From positions 682,001 through 746,000 of the forward strand of contig NZ_VORZ01000001.1 of assembly GCF_007997305.1 (NCBI RefSeq): a stretch of DNA of 64,000 nt. Reading direction: 5' to 3'. Origin of the DNA: Psychrobacter frigidicola (GTDB taxonomy: Bacteria > Pseudomonadota > Gammaproteobacteria > Pseudomonadales > Moraxellaceae). Within the stretch, counting starts at the first letter, position 1. Every line of letters begins with the position of its first letter. Below are positions 1 to 9,636 of this stretch, piece by piece. Below the pieces are notes generated by a model. That model saw only the letters and a program-made list of their open reading frames with translations. It ran no database searches and was not told the DNA's origin. Both the position numbers and the translations under genes were made by a program.

Positions 1-271
1 CAGGATAGCTTTTTAGTAGCTCAGCTTTTAGTTGTTCTAAGCGCTCGCTGCGCCGGGCACAAATTGCTAAATTGTAACCTAGTTTAGCGAACAGCCGCGC
101 CATACCTTCACCCAAACCCGAGCTCGCACCAGTAATTAACACCGTTTTTCCGCGGCCTACTTGCTGCTTATTTAAACCTTTAAGATAACGTGATGGCTGA
201 ATGGCACTAAAAGCTTGATCTTTACTTTGCTTGGCGGTCTTGGTTACTAGGCTTATTAACTTATGTTGCAT
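1..271 (-). CDS. SDR family oxidoreductase, N-terminal part
   Basis: The first 90 codons of a short-chain dehydrogenase/reductase are present; the rest lies beyond the window edge. The reading begins [15 protein letters not shown] and contains the Rossmann nucleotide-binding motif [10 protein letters not shown], followed by a stretch ([18 protein letters not shown]) in which the basic residues after the second strand suggest NADP(H) use. A hydrophilic leader of about 40 residues precedes the Rossmann fold, longer than in the shortest family members. The substrate cannot be told from this part. It is on the same strand as the phosphatase, phosphotransferase and acyl-CoA dehydrogenase genes at 443-4068, so an acyl or hydroxyacyl substrate is plausible but inferred. 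Confidence 0.85.
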   Translation of the reverse strand, partial: MQHKLISLVTKTAKQSKDQAFSAIQPSRYLKGLNKQQVGRGKTVLITGASSGLGEGMARLFAKLGYNLAICARRSERLEQLKAELLKSYP

Positions 272-442
272 GGGCAGTCCCTTGTAGGTATCTATGTCGC
301 TATAAAAAGTCTAAAAATGCCAGATATATACCGGCTAAATATAAGTTTGAAAGCGATTTATTATAATAGGTATGTTTTGGTAGCTGAGCGACAGTTATTT
401 ATATAGTTTATGAATATCGCTTGTTTATAAGTAGCCGCCAAC

Positions 443-1195
443 TTAATGCTTAGTCACAAAGCGTTTACCTTGCGCAAATAAATGGCTGTATTCATTATAC
501 GATAATAGCTGCGGGGTTGGGTTTTGTAAACCAATAGCGGTGACGCCAGTATTAACCGAGCTTTTGGTCAGCTGGTAAGCGGTCTGACTGCCTTGTTGTA
601 ACAAATGAGCGGTAATCGCCGCAATCACTCCACCTGATGTGAATACTAGCACGGTACTATCGTCATCTAAATGGCTGTGCTGCGCGACTTGCTTACCTAC
701 TTGCTCTAAGGCTTGTTGAGCGCGGGTACTGAACTGTGACCAGCTCTCAATATAATCATCATCATGGTCACCGGCGTGCCAGCGCTCCATCGCAAGATGA
801 AATAACTCGCCTAACCGAGTTAACGGCCTATTTTCTTTGTTCAGCTCCGCCGCTATCATTGCTTGAGTGGCAAAGTTGGGGCTAGACTTCATAAACACGT
901 CTTCGTGATTAAACTCGTCAAATAATGGCAACACATAACTTTCAGGGGTTTCAATATTGAGTATAGGTACATTACTATTCGCCAATACTGATGGCTGATA
1001 AGCGTCCCAAAAATGTTGTGCTGAGTCACGTTGACGTACTAGACTACCGCTAAAGATGGCATCAATACGGCGTTGGCCAGTAGCGTAATGTTGACCGAGC
1101 AAGCGTGCCTGCATACTGCCAAGCTCTGATAACTGGTCATAGTTTTCTTGTCCAAACGAGGCTTGGCCATGGCGCGCCAGAAGGATAGTGGTCAT
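443..1195 (-). CDS. Histidine phosphatase family protein
   Basis: A 250-residue protein of the histidine phosphatase (phosphoglycerate mutase-like) superfamily. The catalytic RHG motif sits at residues 8-10 (LLARHGQASFG) and a second-half motif VLVFTSGGVIAA occupies the place where these enzymes usually have the second catalytic histidine, here replaced by Ser-Gly-Gly. That replacement is seen in some divergent members and makes the exact chemistry uncertain. The middle is longer than in small phosphoglycerate mutases. It lies 159 bases downstream of the phosphotransferase stop on the same strand, so it may act on a phosphorylated intermediate of that pathway (inference). No signal peptide is seen, so it is probably cytoplasmic. 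Confidence 0.8.
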   Translation of the reverse strand: MTTILLARHGQASFGQENYDQLSELGSMQARLLGQHYATGQRRIDAIFSGSLVRQRDSAQHFWDAYQPSVLANSNVPILNIETPESYVLPLFDEFNHEDVFMKSSPNFATQAMIAAELNKENRPLTRLGELFHLAMERWHAGDHDDDYIESWSQFSTRAQQALEQVGKQVAQHSHLDDDSTVLVFTSGGVIAAITAHLLQQGSQTAYQLTKSSVNTGVTAIGLQNPTPQLLSYNEYSHLFAQGKRFVTKH

Positions 1196-1354
1196 ATGGG
1201 AGTTACCTATTTTTATTTTATTAAGGAGTAATTTTTAAAGGTTTTTGTTAAAAATCAATGTAAAAACATCATTTAAGCTCAGCTCATAGCCTTACGTAAT
1301 ATCATTTTTAAATAGTTTGATCTAGATAACTTAATCTTTAGACGGTTTAGCGTC

Positions 1355-2641
1355 TTACTCTTTGGCTTGCTTAGCACCGTCCTCAAAATAGCCGGTCGGC
1401 AATATCCCTTTAATAACGGCTTGTACAGGACTTGGTAACTTATCAATCATAGCCGCATCGACACCCACATCTTGCAAGTGCGGCTGTACGTGAGTCATAA
1501 ACAAGGCTTCGCCTTCATACTTAGCAATCAGTTTAAGACACTTGGCATGTAAAACGTGCACAATAATCCAAAAGTTTTTAAAGGCAGGATTGGTCGTCTG
1601 CTTATGATAGTAGCGATAATAAATCTGCTGCACAATACCCGCTAAGCGAAATAGACCAAACACTTCATAAAAGGTCCAGTTATTAATCTCTAAACCTGTC
1701 TTTTCAAGGTAATAGGCAACCACTTCATCACGGGTCATCATACCTTCTAAATGGGTTGGCTGCCGGCGCGATTGTTGCATAATGATATTATCATCGGCCT
1801 CAATCCAATAAGCCAAGGCGCTGCCTAAATCCATTAAAGGATCGCCAAGCGTTGCCATCTCCCAGTCGAGCACGCCTATAACCTTAGTAGGGTTCTCAGC
1901 ATCTAAGATAATATTATCAAAACGCCAGTCATTATGAATGATACAGGTGCTACTGTCCGCTGGCGTATGCTTGCCAAGCCATTGGCGTACTAGCGCAAAA
2001 CTGGGTACATTCGGGGTTTTGGCTTTAACGTAACGCCTATCCCAGCCAGTCACTTGCCGCTCACAATAGCCTTCGCCACGGCCTAGCGCGACCAATTCCG
2101 GATTATCACTATAATCAACTTGGTGGAGCTCAATCAAAGCATCAATGACATTGGTACATAACTCACGCGTTTGCATCGGAGTGAGCTCAACCTCTTTCGG
2201 TAAATTGGCCCGCGGAATAATACCTGCCACGCGCGCCATAACATAGAAGTCAGCTCCAATAACGGACTCGTCGGTACATAGCGCCACCATTTTTGGTACA
2301 TAGGGATAATCATTAGCCAATGCCTGTTGTACGGTATATTCGCGTACCATATCATGAGCAGATTTAGCCTTAGTTCCTTTTGGTGGACGGCGTAAAATTA
2401 AATCTTGGTTGTCGTATTGCAGACGATAGGTCCAATTGGAGGCACCACCTGAAAATTGAGTAACAATGGGCTCGCCATTGACATCAACATTTTGCGCACG
2501 GAGCCATACACTTACTGCTGGTATATCGAGCTCTTCACCGTCACGGACAGTGCCACCTTTGTCTAAAACCTTAGTATTTATTGTAGTTTTCTTATCGTCG
2601 CTGTGTTTATCATTATTAATGTTGACATTATTGGCCGTCAT
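1355..2641 (-). CDS. Phosphotransferase family protein (APH / ACAD10-11 kinase type)
   Basis: A 428-residue protein-kinase-like small-molecule phosphotransferase of the aminoglycoside phosphotransferase (APH) fold. The Brenner-type catalytic loop is HNDWRFDN (His236, Asp238, Asn243) and the metal-binding loop is GVLDWEMATLGDP (Asp259). A Gly-rich segment FSGGASNWTYRL at 63-74 matches the nucleotide loop. The N-terminal 40 residues are Asn/Asp/Lys-rich and probably disordered. Homologues next to acyl-CoA dehydrogenases, or fused to them in mammalian ACAD10 and ACAD11, phosphorylate 4-hydroxyacyl-CoA for later dehydration. The neighbour at 2797-4068 is such a dehydrogenase, which supports this role rather than antibiotic resistance. 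Confidence 0.85.
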   Translation of the reverse strand: MTANNVNINNDKHSDDKKTTINTKVLDKGGTVRDGEELDIPAVSVWLRAQNVDVNGEPIVTQFSGGASNWTYRLQYDNQDLILRRPPKGTKAKSAHDMVREYTVQQALANDYPYVPKMVALCTDESVIGADFYVMARVAGIIPRANLPKEVELTPMQTRELCTNVIDALIELHQVDYSDNPELVALGRGEGYCERQVTGWDRRYVKAKTPNVPSFALVRQWLGKHTPADSSTCIIHNDWRFDNIILDAENPTKVIGVLDWEMATLGDPLMDLGSALAYWIEADDNIIMQQSRRQPTHLEGMMTRDEVVAYYLEKTGLEINNWTFYEVFGLFRLAGIVQQIYYRYYHKQTTNPAFKNFWIIVHVLHAKCLKLIAKYEGEALFMTHVQPHLQDVGVDAAMIDKLPSPVQAVIKGILPTGYFEDGAKQAKE

Positions 2642-2693
2642 TTGATGTTCCTTATCTTATAGGCTCTAATTAAGAAGCTATCATACAAAAAAG

Positions 2694-2731
2694 AAACCTG
2701 ACTTTTCTTCTTAGTCTTTAAAATCAGGTTT
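2694..2731 (-). terminator. Intrinsic terminator after the acyl-CoA dehydrogenase gene
   Basis: Eight-base arms (AAACCTGA and TCAGGTTT) bracket a 22-base loop whose ends can extend the stem through A/T pairs. Read on the minus strand, the hairpin is followed by CTTTTTTG. It separates the acyl-CoA dehydrogenase from the phosphotransferase, so the two may be only partly co-transcribed. Confidence 0.6.
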
Positions 2732-2796
2732 TTAGTTTTGTATTATTAATTACTTAGGCTACTTTATATGTCTTTAGCTTTAGCCTAAAATAACAC

Positions 2797-4068
2797 TTAC
2801 GACTTAGGCTTACGACCAAAACCCTGACGTTTTAGCTCTAGTTTGGCAATCATCGTCTTATGTACTTCATCAGGACCATCGGCCAAACGCAGCGCTCTTG
2901 CTTGCGCAAAGAAGCTGGGCAATAGCGTATCTTGACAGACGCCCATGCCGCCATAAATCTGAATCGCCATATCGACCACTTCCTGCAGTACCGTAGGCGC
3001 AACTACTTTAATAGCTGAGATTTCAGTTAACGCCGCTTTAGTTCCTTGGCTATCCATTTTTTGTGCCGCGTATAACGTCAGCAATCGTGCTTGGTCAATT
3101 TTAATACGGGCTTCAGCGATACGCTCTAGATTACCGCCTAGCTCTAGTAAGGGTTTGCCAAAAGCAGTACGGTTCATACCACGGTGAATAGCAAGCTCCA
3201 ATGACTTCTCCGCCGCGCCAACACAGCGCATACAGTGATGAATACGTCCTGGCCCTAAACGACCTTGGGCTATCTCAAAACCCATGCCTGGACCGCCAAT
3301 AAAACTGTTATCGGGCACGCGCACATCGGTAAAGCTAACTTCGCCATGACCGTGTGGTGCGTCATAATCGCCAAATACTTTTAGCATCCGCTCAATATTG
3401 ACCCCTGCTGTTGTTGCCGGAACCAATACCATAGAGTGCTGGTGATGGCGGTCTTTACTGTCATCAGGGGTATAAGCCATCACAATCAATAAATTAACCG
3501 CCGGATCGCCAAGACCAGACGACCACCACTTGCTGCCATTAAGAACAATCTCATCACCTTCGACCACCGCAGTGGCTTGCATATTGGTCGCATCACTTGA
3601 AGCCACGTCAGGCTCAGTCATACAGAATACCGAGCGCGTTTTTCCTGCTAGTAACGGTTTTAACCATTTATCTTGTTGCTCAGGGCTGCCATAGCGCCAT
3701 AACAGCTCCATATTGCCGCTATCAGGGGCATTACAGTTAAAAACATACGGTGCCAGTAAACTACGGCCAGTTAACTCAGCAATGGGGGCATAATCGGTGA
3801 CTGACAGCCCAGCGCCTAGCTCATCATCAGGCAAGAACATATTCCATAGGCCAGCGTCACGGGCTTGTGCGCGCAAGGTTTCATACTTTTCTGGCCACTG
3901 CCAATTTTTCCAGTTACCGTCAGGGTTTTGCTCATGGCAGTCTTGCCAAAACTGGGCTTCTATCGGCTCAATATGGGTAGCAATAAAGTCTTTGACTTGC
4001 TCATGCATAGACTGACCATGTTCGGTGGTGGTAAACATCAACGTAGATGCTTTGGTCGCTGTAGACAT
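2797..4068 (-). CDS. Acyl-CoA dehydrogenase family protein (ACAD10/11-like)
   Basis: A 423-residue flavoprotein with the full acyl-CoA dehydrogenase layout: helical N-terminal domain, the flavin/substrate motif FCMTEPDVASSDATN near residues 148-162, a central beta domain, and the C-terminal helical domain with the FAD-contact motif QIYGGMGV near 369. It is expected to oxidise an acyl-CoA to the enoyl-CoA with FAD. Length and the C-terminal signature LADGPDEVH match the ACAD11-like group, whose members act with an APH-type phosphotransferase on 4-hydroxy acids. That partner is encoded just downstream at 1355-2641. The chain length of the substrate cannot be read from sequence. Confidence 0.9.
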   Translation of the reverse strand: MSTATKASTLMFTTTEHGQSMHEQVKDFIATHIEPIEAQFWQDCHEQNPDGNWKNWQWPEKYETLRAQARDAGLWNMFLPDDELGAGLSVTDYAPIAELTGRSLLAPYVFNCNAPDSGNMELLWRYGSPEQQDKWLKPLLAGKTRSVFCMTEPDVASSDATNMQATAVVEGDEIVLNGSKWWSSGLGDPAVNLLIVMAYTPDDSKDRHHQHSMVLVPATTAGVNIERMLKVFGDYDAPHGHGEVSFTDVRVPDNSFIGGPGMGFEIAQGRLGPGRIHHCMRCVGAAEKSLELAIHRGMNRTAFGKPLLELGGNLERIAEARIKIDQARLLTLYAAQKMDSQGTKAALTEISAIKVVAPTVLQEVVDMAIQIYGGMGVCQDTLLPSFFAQARALRLADGPDEVHKTMIAKLELKRQGFGRKPKS

Positions 4069-4149
4069 CGTATTTATCCTCTTCCTTGTTGACTGCTTTT
4101 AATAAGCTATTTTTAGTGACTCGTTATAATAATGGTTTTGCTTTTAGCT

Positions 4150-4791
4150 TTAAGTAGATACGTCTAATTTACGGAGTTTCTTTAAGCTTAAGTAACCAAT
4201 ATAAGCAGTGTCTTCTAGCGGCTTTTGCTCTAACGCAGTTTCTGTCTCTGCAACTGGCGTGATTGACAAATGGCCTCCCGTTAATAAGTCATTAACGTTA
4301 TAAATCTCATCAACATCTACTTGCTGCTTGTCGTCGATATGAGAAGCGGCATTAAACGGCGTGTCCTTATCATTAAAGCTATACTGTTTATAAAAAGCTG
4401 ACTGCTTTGCCTGCTTGATAGCGTCCGCTTGGGTTGGCGCGACAATCAATAGCTTATGATGAAATTCTTCAAACTCGCCAGCAAGATAACCGCCTAGATT
4501 AATAAAGAATAATTTGAGTGGTATCGTTTCTAATACCGTAGCGTTGCCATTGCTGGCATGCTTAGCATCTTTTTCCGTAACAGTAGGTTGCCACTGGATA
4601 CGATAACCATCAACTAAAGTCACTTGCTTATAAGCGTCAAGGTGCCAAGTGTTTTTTACTTCAGGCCAATGAGTATTAATGGCATCAATAAAATCTCCAA
4701 TATGGTCGCCTACTCCAAAGAACATGTCGTGCTGCTCAATCAGGCGTCCCTTCGGTCTGCCACCAATCTTAATCATAAATAACTTTGGCAT
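4150..4791 (-). CDS. DUF1543 domain-containing protein
   Basis: A 213-residue protein with two copies of the same short domain. The first starts KLFMIKIGGRPKGRLIEQHD (residues 3-22) and the second LKLFFINLGGYLAGEFEEFH (about 92-111). Both share the pattern of a hydrophobic strand, GG, a Gly, then E-x-H with a downstream strand (FFGVG; LLIVA), which fits DUF1543. No function is established for the family. No signal peptide or membrane segment is seen. It is transcribed on its own between the sohB terminator and the acyl-CoA dehydrogenase gene. Confidence 0.75.
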   Translation of the reverse strand: MPKLFMIKIGGRPKGRLIEQHDMFFGVGDHIGDFIDAINTHWPEVKNTWHLDAYKQVTLVDGYRIQWQPTVTEKDAKHASNGNATVLETIPLKLFFINLGGYLAGEFEEFHHKLLIVAPTQADAIKQAKQSAFYKQYSFNDKDTPFNAASHIDDKQQVDVDEIYNVNDLLTGGHLSITPVAETETALEQKPLEDTAYIGYLSLKKLRKLDVST

Positions 4792-4883
4792 TATATTTAT
4801 TTATCCTCACTGTTATTTTTATAATGAACACTATCTTAGCTAGTAGCTACTATGTATAACATAACCCTAACTAACAAACAGCA

Positions 4884-4914
4884 AAAAGGCGCGACCAATA
4901 AGGGCACGCCTTTA
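4884..4914 (-). terminator. Intrinsic terminator after sohB-like gene
   Basis: A hairpin with arms AAAGGCG and CGCCTTT lies about 60 bases past the stop of the sohB-like gene. On the minus strand it is followed by a T run. Confidence 0.65.
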
Positions 4915-4975
4915 ATAAAATTTAAAAACATATGAATCATTGTTAATTAAAATATATATCTTTTATAGTAAGCTA

Positions 4976-5968
4976 CTATTTTAAGATGTTTAAACGGCTG
5001 TTAAAATCAAAGCGCATCAAAGCTTCTGGTAGTTTATTAGCAGCGATACTTAATGCCGCCTCCGCCGCTTGCGCAAATCCTAATTTTTCTGCTAAAGTTG
5101 GTTTTTGGCGTGAATGTAACGCATAAACCTCATTATTATCCATCAAGTCTAAAATATAGCTATCAGACGTTTGCAAGCTGTCTATCAAGTTTAGGTGTAT
5201 GGCATCTTCTCCATACCAATGCTCACCCGTTGCCACTTTATCCAAATCAAGCATCGAGCGATAACGGTTGACGAAGTGCTTAAATAGCAGATGGGTTTGC
5301 TCTAGCTCTTCTTGATACTTAGCACGGTCTTCATCATCATTTTCACCAAATACAGTCACTGTGCGCTTATAATCACCAGCTGTGAACTGCTCATAATCGA
5401 CATCGTGATTCTTAAGCCATTTATGGAAGTTTGGCAATTGTGATACCACCCCGATTGAGCCAATAATAGCAAAAGGCGCAGCAACAATGTTGTCAGCAAC
5501 GCAAGCCATCATATAGCCACCACTGGCGGCAACTTTGTCCACACATACTGTCAATTTTAGTCCAGCATCTTTTAAACGTACTAACTGCGCCGCTGCTAGT
5601 CCGTAGCTATGCACTAGACCACCGCCTGATTCAAGACGGACTACTACTTCATCGCCTTTATTAGCCGTACTGATTAAAGTACTAATCTCTTCACGCAAAT
5701 GCTTAACAGCAGTGGCTTTCATGTCACCATCAAAGTCGAGTACAAAAACTTGCTGGCTGGCGCTGCTACCTTTAGCGTTCTTGCCTTTAGCACTTTTACT
5801 TTTATTTTTTGCGACTTGTTTGGCTTTTTTTGCCATGCTTTTTTTGAATTTTTTTAGAGCCGCTTTACCTTGAGTGGCTTCCATTAAATCTTGGCGACGT
5901 TGTGCTTGAGCTTCATTAAGGTGCATGACTTTAAGTTCGACAGGGTTCTTTTGAGGATGAAATAACAT
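4976..5968 (-). CDS. sohB: SohB-like S49 family peptidase
   Basis: A 330-residue serine peptidase of clan SK, family S49. The nucleophile motif DKVAASGGYMMACVAD places Ser149 as the catalytic serine, and AGDYKRTVTVFG supplies the general-base Lys201, the Ser/Lys dyad of SohB/SppA. The segment between (IVAAPFAIIGSIGVV) is conserved in SohB. Residues 30-70 are very Lys-rich. Escherichia SohB begins with an inner-membrane helix; here the ATG with its AAAGGA ribosome site is preceded in frame by a stop 14 codons upstream, so no N-terminal membrane helix is encoded. The protein may therefore be peripheral or differently exported. It is a single-gene unit ended by the terminator at 4884-4914. Confidence 0.85.
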   Translation of the reverse strand: MLFHPQKNPVELKVMHLNEAQAQRRQDLMEATQGKAALKKFKKSMAKKAKQVAKNKSKSAKGKNAKGSSASQQVFVLDFDGDMKATAVKHLREEISTLISTANKGDEVVVRLESGGGLVHSYGLAAAQLVRLKDAGLKLTVCVDKVAASGGYMMACVADNIVAAPFAIIGSIGVVSQLPNFHKWLKNHDVDYEQFTAGDYKRTVTVFGENDDEDRAKYQEELEQTHLLFKHFVNRYRSMLDLDKVATGEHWYGEDAIHLNLIDSLQTSDSYILDLMDNNEVYALHSRQKPTLAEKLGFAQAAEAALSIAANKLPEALMRFDFNSRLNILK

Positions 5969-6530
5969 AAAAACAGTTCCTTTAATAATTAAAAATAGTG
6001 ACTGACATCAGTCAATACAAGGTAATGACCAACATAAAGCATAAGTAAATAAATTGATAAACAAGATGTATTAATAACTAAGATAATAGCCGTAAATGAG
6101 CCATATTTTTGTTAATGGCTATGATGTTGTTATCTCTGTCAGCATGATATGTGCGCGAAGTAGCAAGTTTTCAAGCATGAAAATAACATTTAAATAATTA
6201 CTAATAATACCGGATAAATAGCCTACTTATAGCGTATTCCTGTCTCTTGATTGTGTCGCTATAGTTGTATAACAAAGGCAGTTTAGGCATAATATGCGTT
6301 TACACTAAATTTTCTGCAGCTAACGTGATGACCTTCGGTACTAATCGCGCTGTGTGTGCTATTTCTTAATGACAGCTATAGGTTTGATTACCATCAATTT
6401 TATGGTAGGTGGCCAGCGGGCGTTGGTTAGACTCAAATAGCAGTGGCTGTATTATTATGCTTTAAATTATTATAATCTGAATTTTGAATCGCGAATTTTG
6501 AATTGGGCTGACAACTGGATAGCAATTATT
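5969..6530. other. Intergenic region between divergent sohB-like gene and aspS
   Basis: This 562-base stretch holds the divergent promoters. A possible aspS promoter has TTGTAT and CATAAT spaced by 17 bases (around 6266-6295). A short hairpin TACCAT-CAATTTT-ATGGTA is near 6390-6408. I see no convincing small gene or RNA gene. Confidence 0.4.
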
Positions 6531-8390
6531 ATGACGAACAGTACTATGACGCAAAATGAAATGATAACACACAGCCAATACCGAGACGAATATTGCGGCG
6601 CTGTGACTGAAAAGCTACTAGAGCAAACCATTAGTATCGTCGGTTGGGTACATCGTCGCCGTGACCATGGTGGGGTGATTTTCCTAGATATGCGTGACCG
6701 TGCGGGTATTCTGCAAGTGGTTGTCGATCCAGATACCCCAGAAGCATTTGCGATTGCAGATGCGGTACGTCCTGAATACGTGCTTAAGATTACCGGTCGT
6801 GTTCGTCGTCGTTATGAAGGGACTGAAAACGCTAATATGACCAGTGGTCAGATTGAGCTACTAGGCAAAGAAATTGAAGTATTGGCCAAGTCTGAAACCC
6901 CGCCGTTCCCACTTAATGACGAGAACACGACAGTATCAGAAGAGCTACGTTTGAAATATCGCTACTTAGATATGCGCCGTCCACAGATGCAAGAGCGCAT
7001 GGTATTCCGTGCCAAAGCCACCTCAGCAATTCGTCGTTATTTGGATGATCATGGCTTCTTAGATGTTGAAACGCCTATTTTGACTCGTGCTACTCCTGAG
7101 GGCGCACGTGACTATCTAGTACCTTCACGTACCCGTCCCGGTAACTTTTTTGCGCTACCACAATCACCACAGTTATTTAAACAATTATTGATGATTTCAG
7201 GCTTTGACCGTTATTATCAAATCGCCAAATGCTTCCGTGATGAAGACTTACGTGCCGATCGTCAGCCTGAATTTACCCAAGTGGATATTGAGACTTCTTT
7301 TCTAAATGAAGAAGAAATCATGAATATCAACGAAGGTCTTATTAAGCATGTCTTTAAGACTATGCTAGACGTTGAGTTCGATAAATTTCCACGTATGACT
7401 TATGCCGAAGCCATGCGTGACTATGCCTCTGATAAACCTGACCTACGTATTCCATTAAAATTAGTCGATGTTGCAGACCTTATGCAAAGCGTTGATTTTA
7501 AAGTATTCGCAGGGCCTGCTAATGATCCTAAAGGCCGCGTTGCCGCGCTACGTATTCCTAATGGCAGTAGCATCAGCCGTAAACAAATTGATGAATATAC
7601 TAAGTTTGTTAGTATTTATGGCGCGCGCGGTTTGGCTTATATTAAAGTCAACGATGCCAGCAATATCAATAACGGTGTTGATAAAGACTCTGGTCTACAA
7701 TCACCAATTATCAAAAACATGACTGATGAGGTACTTGCGAGCTTAATTGAGCGCACGGGTGCCGAAGACGGCGATATCATCTTCTTTGGTGCAGATAAAG
7801 CCAGTATCGTTAACGATGCAATGGGCGCTCTACGTCAGAAAATTGGTTTAGATCTTGAGATGACTACTTGCCAATGGGCACCACTGTGGGTCACTGACTT
7901 TCCAATGTTTGAAGAAACGGACGATGGCAAGTGGACGTCAATGCATCATCCCTTTACTAAGCCAAAAGGCTCAGTTGAAGAGTTAAAAACCAACCCAGCA
8001 ACGGCCTTATCTATCGCTTATGATATGGTACTGAACGGTACTGAAATTGGTGGTGGTAGCTTACGTATCAATACGCTTGAGATGCAAAAAGCAGTATTTG
8101 AAGCGCTGGGTATCGATGAGCAAGAAGCAGAAAGTAAATTCAAATTTTTACTTGATGCCCTGAAATTTGGCGCGCCGCCGCATGGTGGTTTGGCGTTTGG
8201 TTTGGATCGTCTGATTATGTTAATGGTAGGCGCAAGCTCTATCCGTGACGTGATTGCTTTCCCAAAAACTAAAACTGCTGAAGATCCACTGACTCAAGCG
8301 CCAGCTGAAGTTGATAATAAGCAGCTGCGTGAACTAGGTATCCGTCTGCGTGAAAAAGCTCAGCCTGATGCTAACAAACCTGCTCAGTAA
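6531..8390 (+). CDS. aspS: Aspartate--tRNA ligase
   Basis: A class II aminoacyl-tRNA synthetase of the bacterial AspRS type that charges tRNA-Asp. The N-terminal OB-fold anticodon domain shows [20 protein letters not shown]; motif 2 is in [16 protein letters not shown]; motif 3 is in [14 protein letters not shown]. The bacterial-specific GAD insertion domain lies in the middle. The frame is open to a TTG at 6498, but ATG at 6531 has a GGAT 10 bases upstream and gives 619 residues; ATG at 6546 or 6561 would also keep the whole OB fold, and 6561 gives a length closer to other family members. Many Moraxellaceae AspRS enzymes are non-discriminating (also charging tRNA-Asn), which depends on gatCAB elsewhere and cannot be settled here. 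Confidence 0.95.
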   Translation: MTNSTMTQNEMITHSQYRDEYCGAVTEKLLEQTISIVGWVHRRRDHGGVIFLDMRDRAGILQVVVDPDTPEAFAIADAVRPEYVLKITGRVRRRYEGTENANMTSGQIELLGKEIEVLAKSETPPFPLNDENTTVSEELRLKYRYLDMRRPQMQERMVFRAKATSAIRRYLDDHGFLDVETPILTRATPEGARDYLVPSRTRPGNFFALPQSPQLFKQLLMISGFDRYYQIAKCFRDEDLRADRQPEFTQVDIETSFLNEEEIMNINEGLIKHVFKTMLDVEFDKFPRMTYAEAMRDYASDKPDLRIPLKLVDVADLMQSVDFKVFAGPANDPKGRVAALRIPNGSSISRKQIDEYTKFVSIYGARGLAYIKVNDASNINNGVDKDSGLQSPIIKNMTDEVLASLIERTGAEDGDIIFFGADKASIVNDAMGALRQKIGLDLEMTTCQWAPLWVTDFPMFEETDDGKWTSMHHPFTKPKGSVEELKTNPATALSIAYDMVLNGTEIGGGSLRINTLEMQKAVFEALGIDEQEAESKFKFLLDALKFGAPPHGGLAFGLDRLIMLMVGASSIRDVIAFPKTKTAEDPLTQAPAEVDNKQLRELGIRLREKAQPDANKPAQ

Positions 8391-8530
8391 TGAATCAGTT
8401 GGATTATGCGCAACTACTTTTTACAGTCTAATCTGCAGCGACAATGCGTAATTTTACAGTACAGCCTTTTACCCGTTAAAAGCCTGTACTGTCATCTGCC
8501 ACCATATAACTTATTACAATGTGAGTGGTC

Positions 8531-9517
8531 ATGAATCCGTATCAAGTGTTTAAATACGTGCCACTATCTGTACTGCAGATGCTGGCACGTTTTGTTGCTT
8601 GGATTATGATGTGGCTGCCCAATTTAAGTATCGTGCGCACCATCAAAATTAATATGATGCTAGTAGCACCTGATTTACCCGATAAACAAAAGCAAACCTT
8701 AGTTAAAGATATTGTTCGAAATCAGTGCCTAAGTAGTGTCGAGTCCATCAAAAGTTGGGCAATGTCTCCTGAATGGAGTGTCGCGCAAATTCGTGATGTT
8801 CATAATAAAGACATTTTTTTAGAGGCGCTTGCAAGCACTAATGGTATGCTCGCTATCGTACCCCACTTAGGAACGTGGGAGATGATGAACGCGTGGCTCA
8901 ATCAATTTGGTGCGCCTACCATCATGTACAAACCTGTTAAGGGCGATATTACCAATAACTTTGTGTTGCAAGGACGCGCCCGTCTCAACGCAACTTTAGT
9001 CCCGACTGATGGCAGTGGCGTTAAGGCCATCTTTAAAACTCTTAAACAAGGTGGCTTCAGTATTGTATTACCCGATCACGTTCCTGATCCTTCAGGTGGC
9101 GTAGTCGTACCCTTTTTTGGGGTTGAAACCTTGACCAGTACGCTTGCATCCAAACTCGCCAGCAAAACTAAGTGCGCGCTGGTTGGCCTGTCTTGTATAC
9201 GCCGTACTGATGGTCGAGGCTTTGATATTTACTGCTATAAACTAGACAACCCTGCGTTATATGATCGTGATGCTTCTATTGCTGCACAAGCTTTAAATCA
9301 AAATATGGAGCAAATGATAAAAGATAATTGTAGTCACTATATGTGGGGTTATCGACGTTTTAAGCACCTTCCTATTTTAGGTGATCCCTACCGCGCTGAT
9401 GAAACTACTTTAATAGATTTTGTCCGTGCCAACCATTCTTTGCGCACCGATACCTTGCGCACTAATAAGCACTCCCACATAGATAGCGACGCAAGCAATA
9501 GCGAAAAAGAGAAATAG
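8531..9517 (+). CDS. LpxL/HtrB-like lysophospholipid (lipid A) acyltransferase
   Basis: About 328 residues of the lipid A late-acyltransferase family, which transfers acyl chains from acyl-ACP to lipid A precursors on the inner membrane. The catalytic HX4E motif is PHLGTWE (His112, Glu117 from this start), and the later LPDHVPDPSGGVVVPFFG segment corresponds to the conserved block III (DQ/DH-P-GG-V-PFFG). The N-terminus has one hydrophobic segment (residues 10-35) expected to anchor it. A GTG two codons earlier (8525) is an alternative start. It is the first gene of the LOS region, which fits lipid A assembly. Whether it is LpxL or LpxM cannot be told. Confidence 0.85.
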   Translation: MNPYQVFKYVPLSVLQMLARFVAWIMMWLPNLSIVRTIKINMMLVAPDLPDKQKQTLVKDIVRNQCLSSVESIKSWAMSPEWSVAQIRDVHNKDIFLEALASTNGMLAIVPHLGTWEMMNAWLNQFGAPTIMYKPVKGDITNNFVLQGRARLNATLVPTDGSGVKAIFKTLKQGGFSIVLPDHVPDPSGGVVVPFFGVETLTSTLASKLASKTKCALVGLSCIRRTDGRGFDIYCYKLDNPALYDRDASIAAQALNQNMEQMIKDNCSHYMWGYRRFKHLPILGDPYRADETTLIDFVRANHSLRTDTLRTNKHSHIDSDASNSEKEK

Positions 9518-9636
9518 CTCAAATAATAATAGGACATCCTTACAGGGATGCCAGCGTTCAAATATTCAAACATAAAAATTATGCTAAAATTGGTAGGTAT
9601 TATTCAGCTTTCTATTCATGTCAATACGAGTACACT

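Noticed and set aside
1355..2641. Aminoglycoside resistance phosphotransferase
   Set aside because: Only the fold motifs match; sequence and the acyl-CoA dehydrogenase neighbour fit the ACAD10/11 kinase group.
6380..6460. tRNA-like or structured RNA in the sohB-aspS gap (GGTTAGACTCAAAT reminiscent of a T-loop)
   Set aside because: No acceptor stem, anticodon arm or closing pairs can be drawn; only a 6-bp hairpin nearby.
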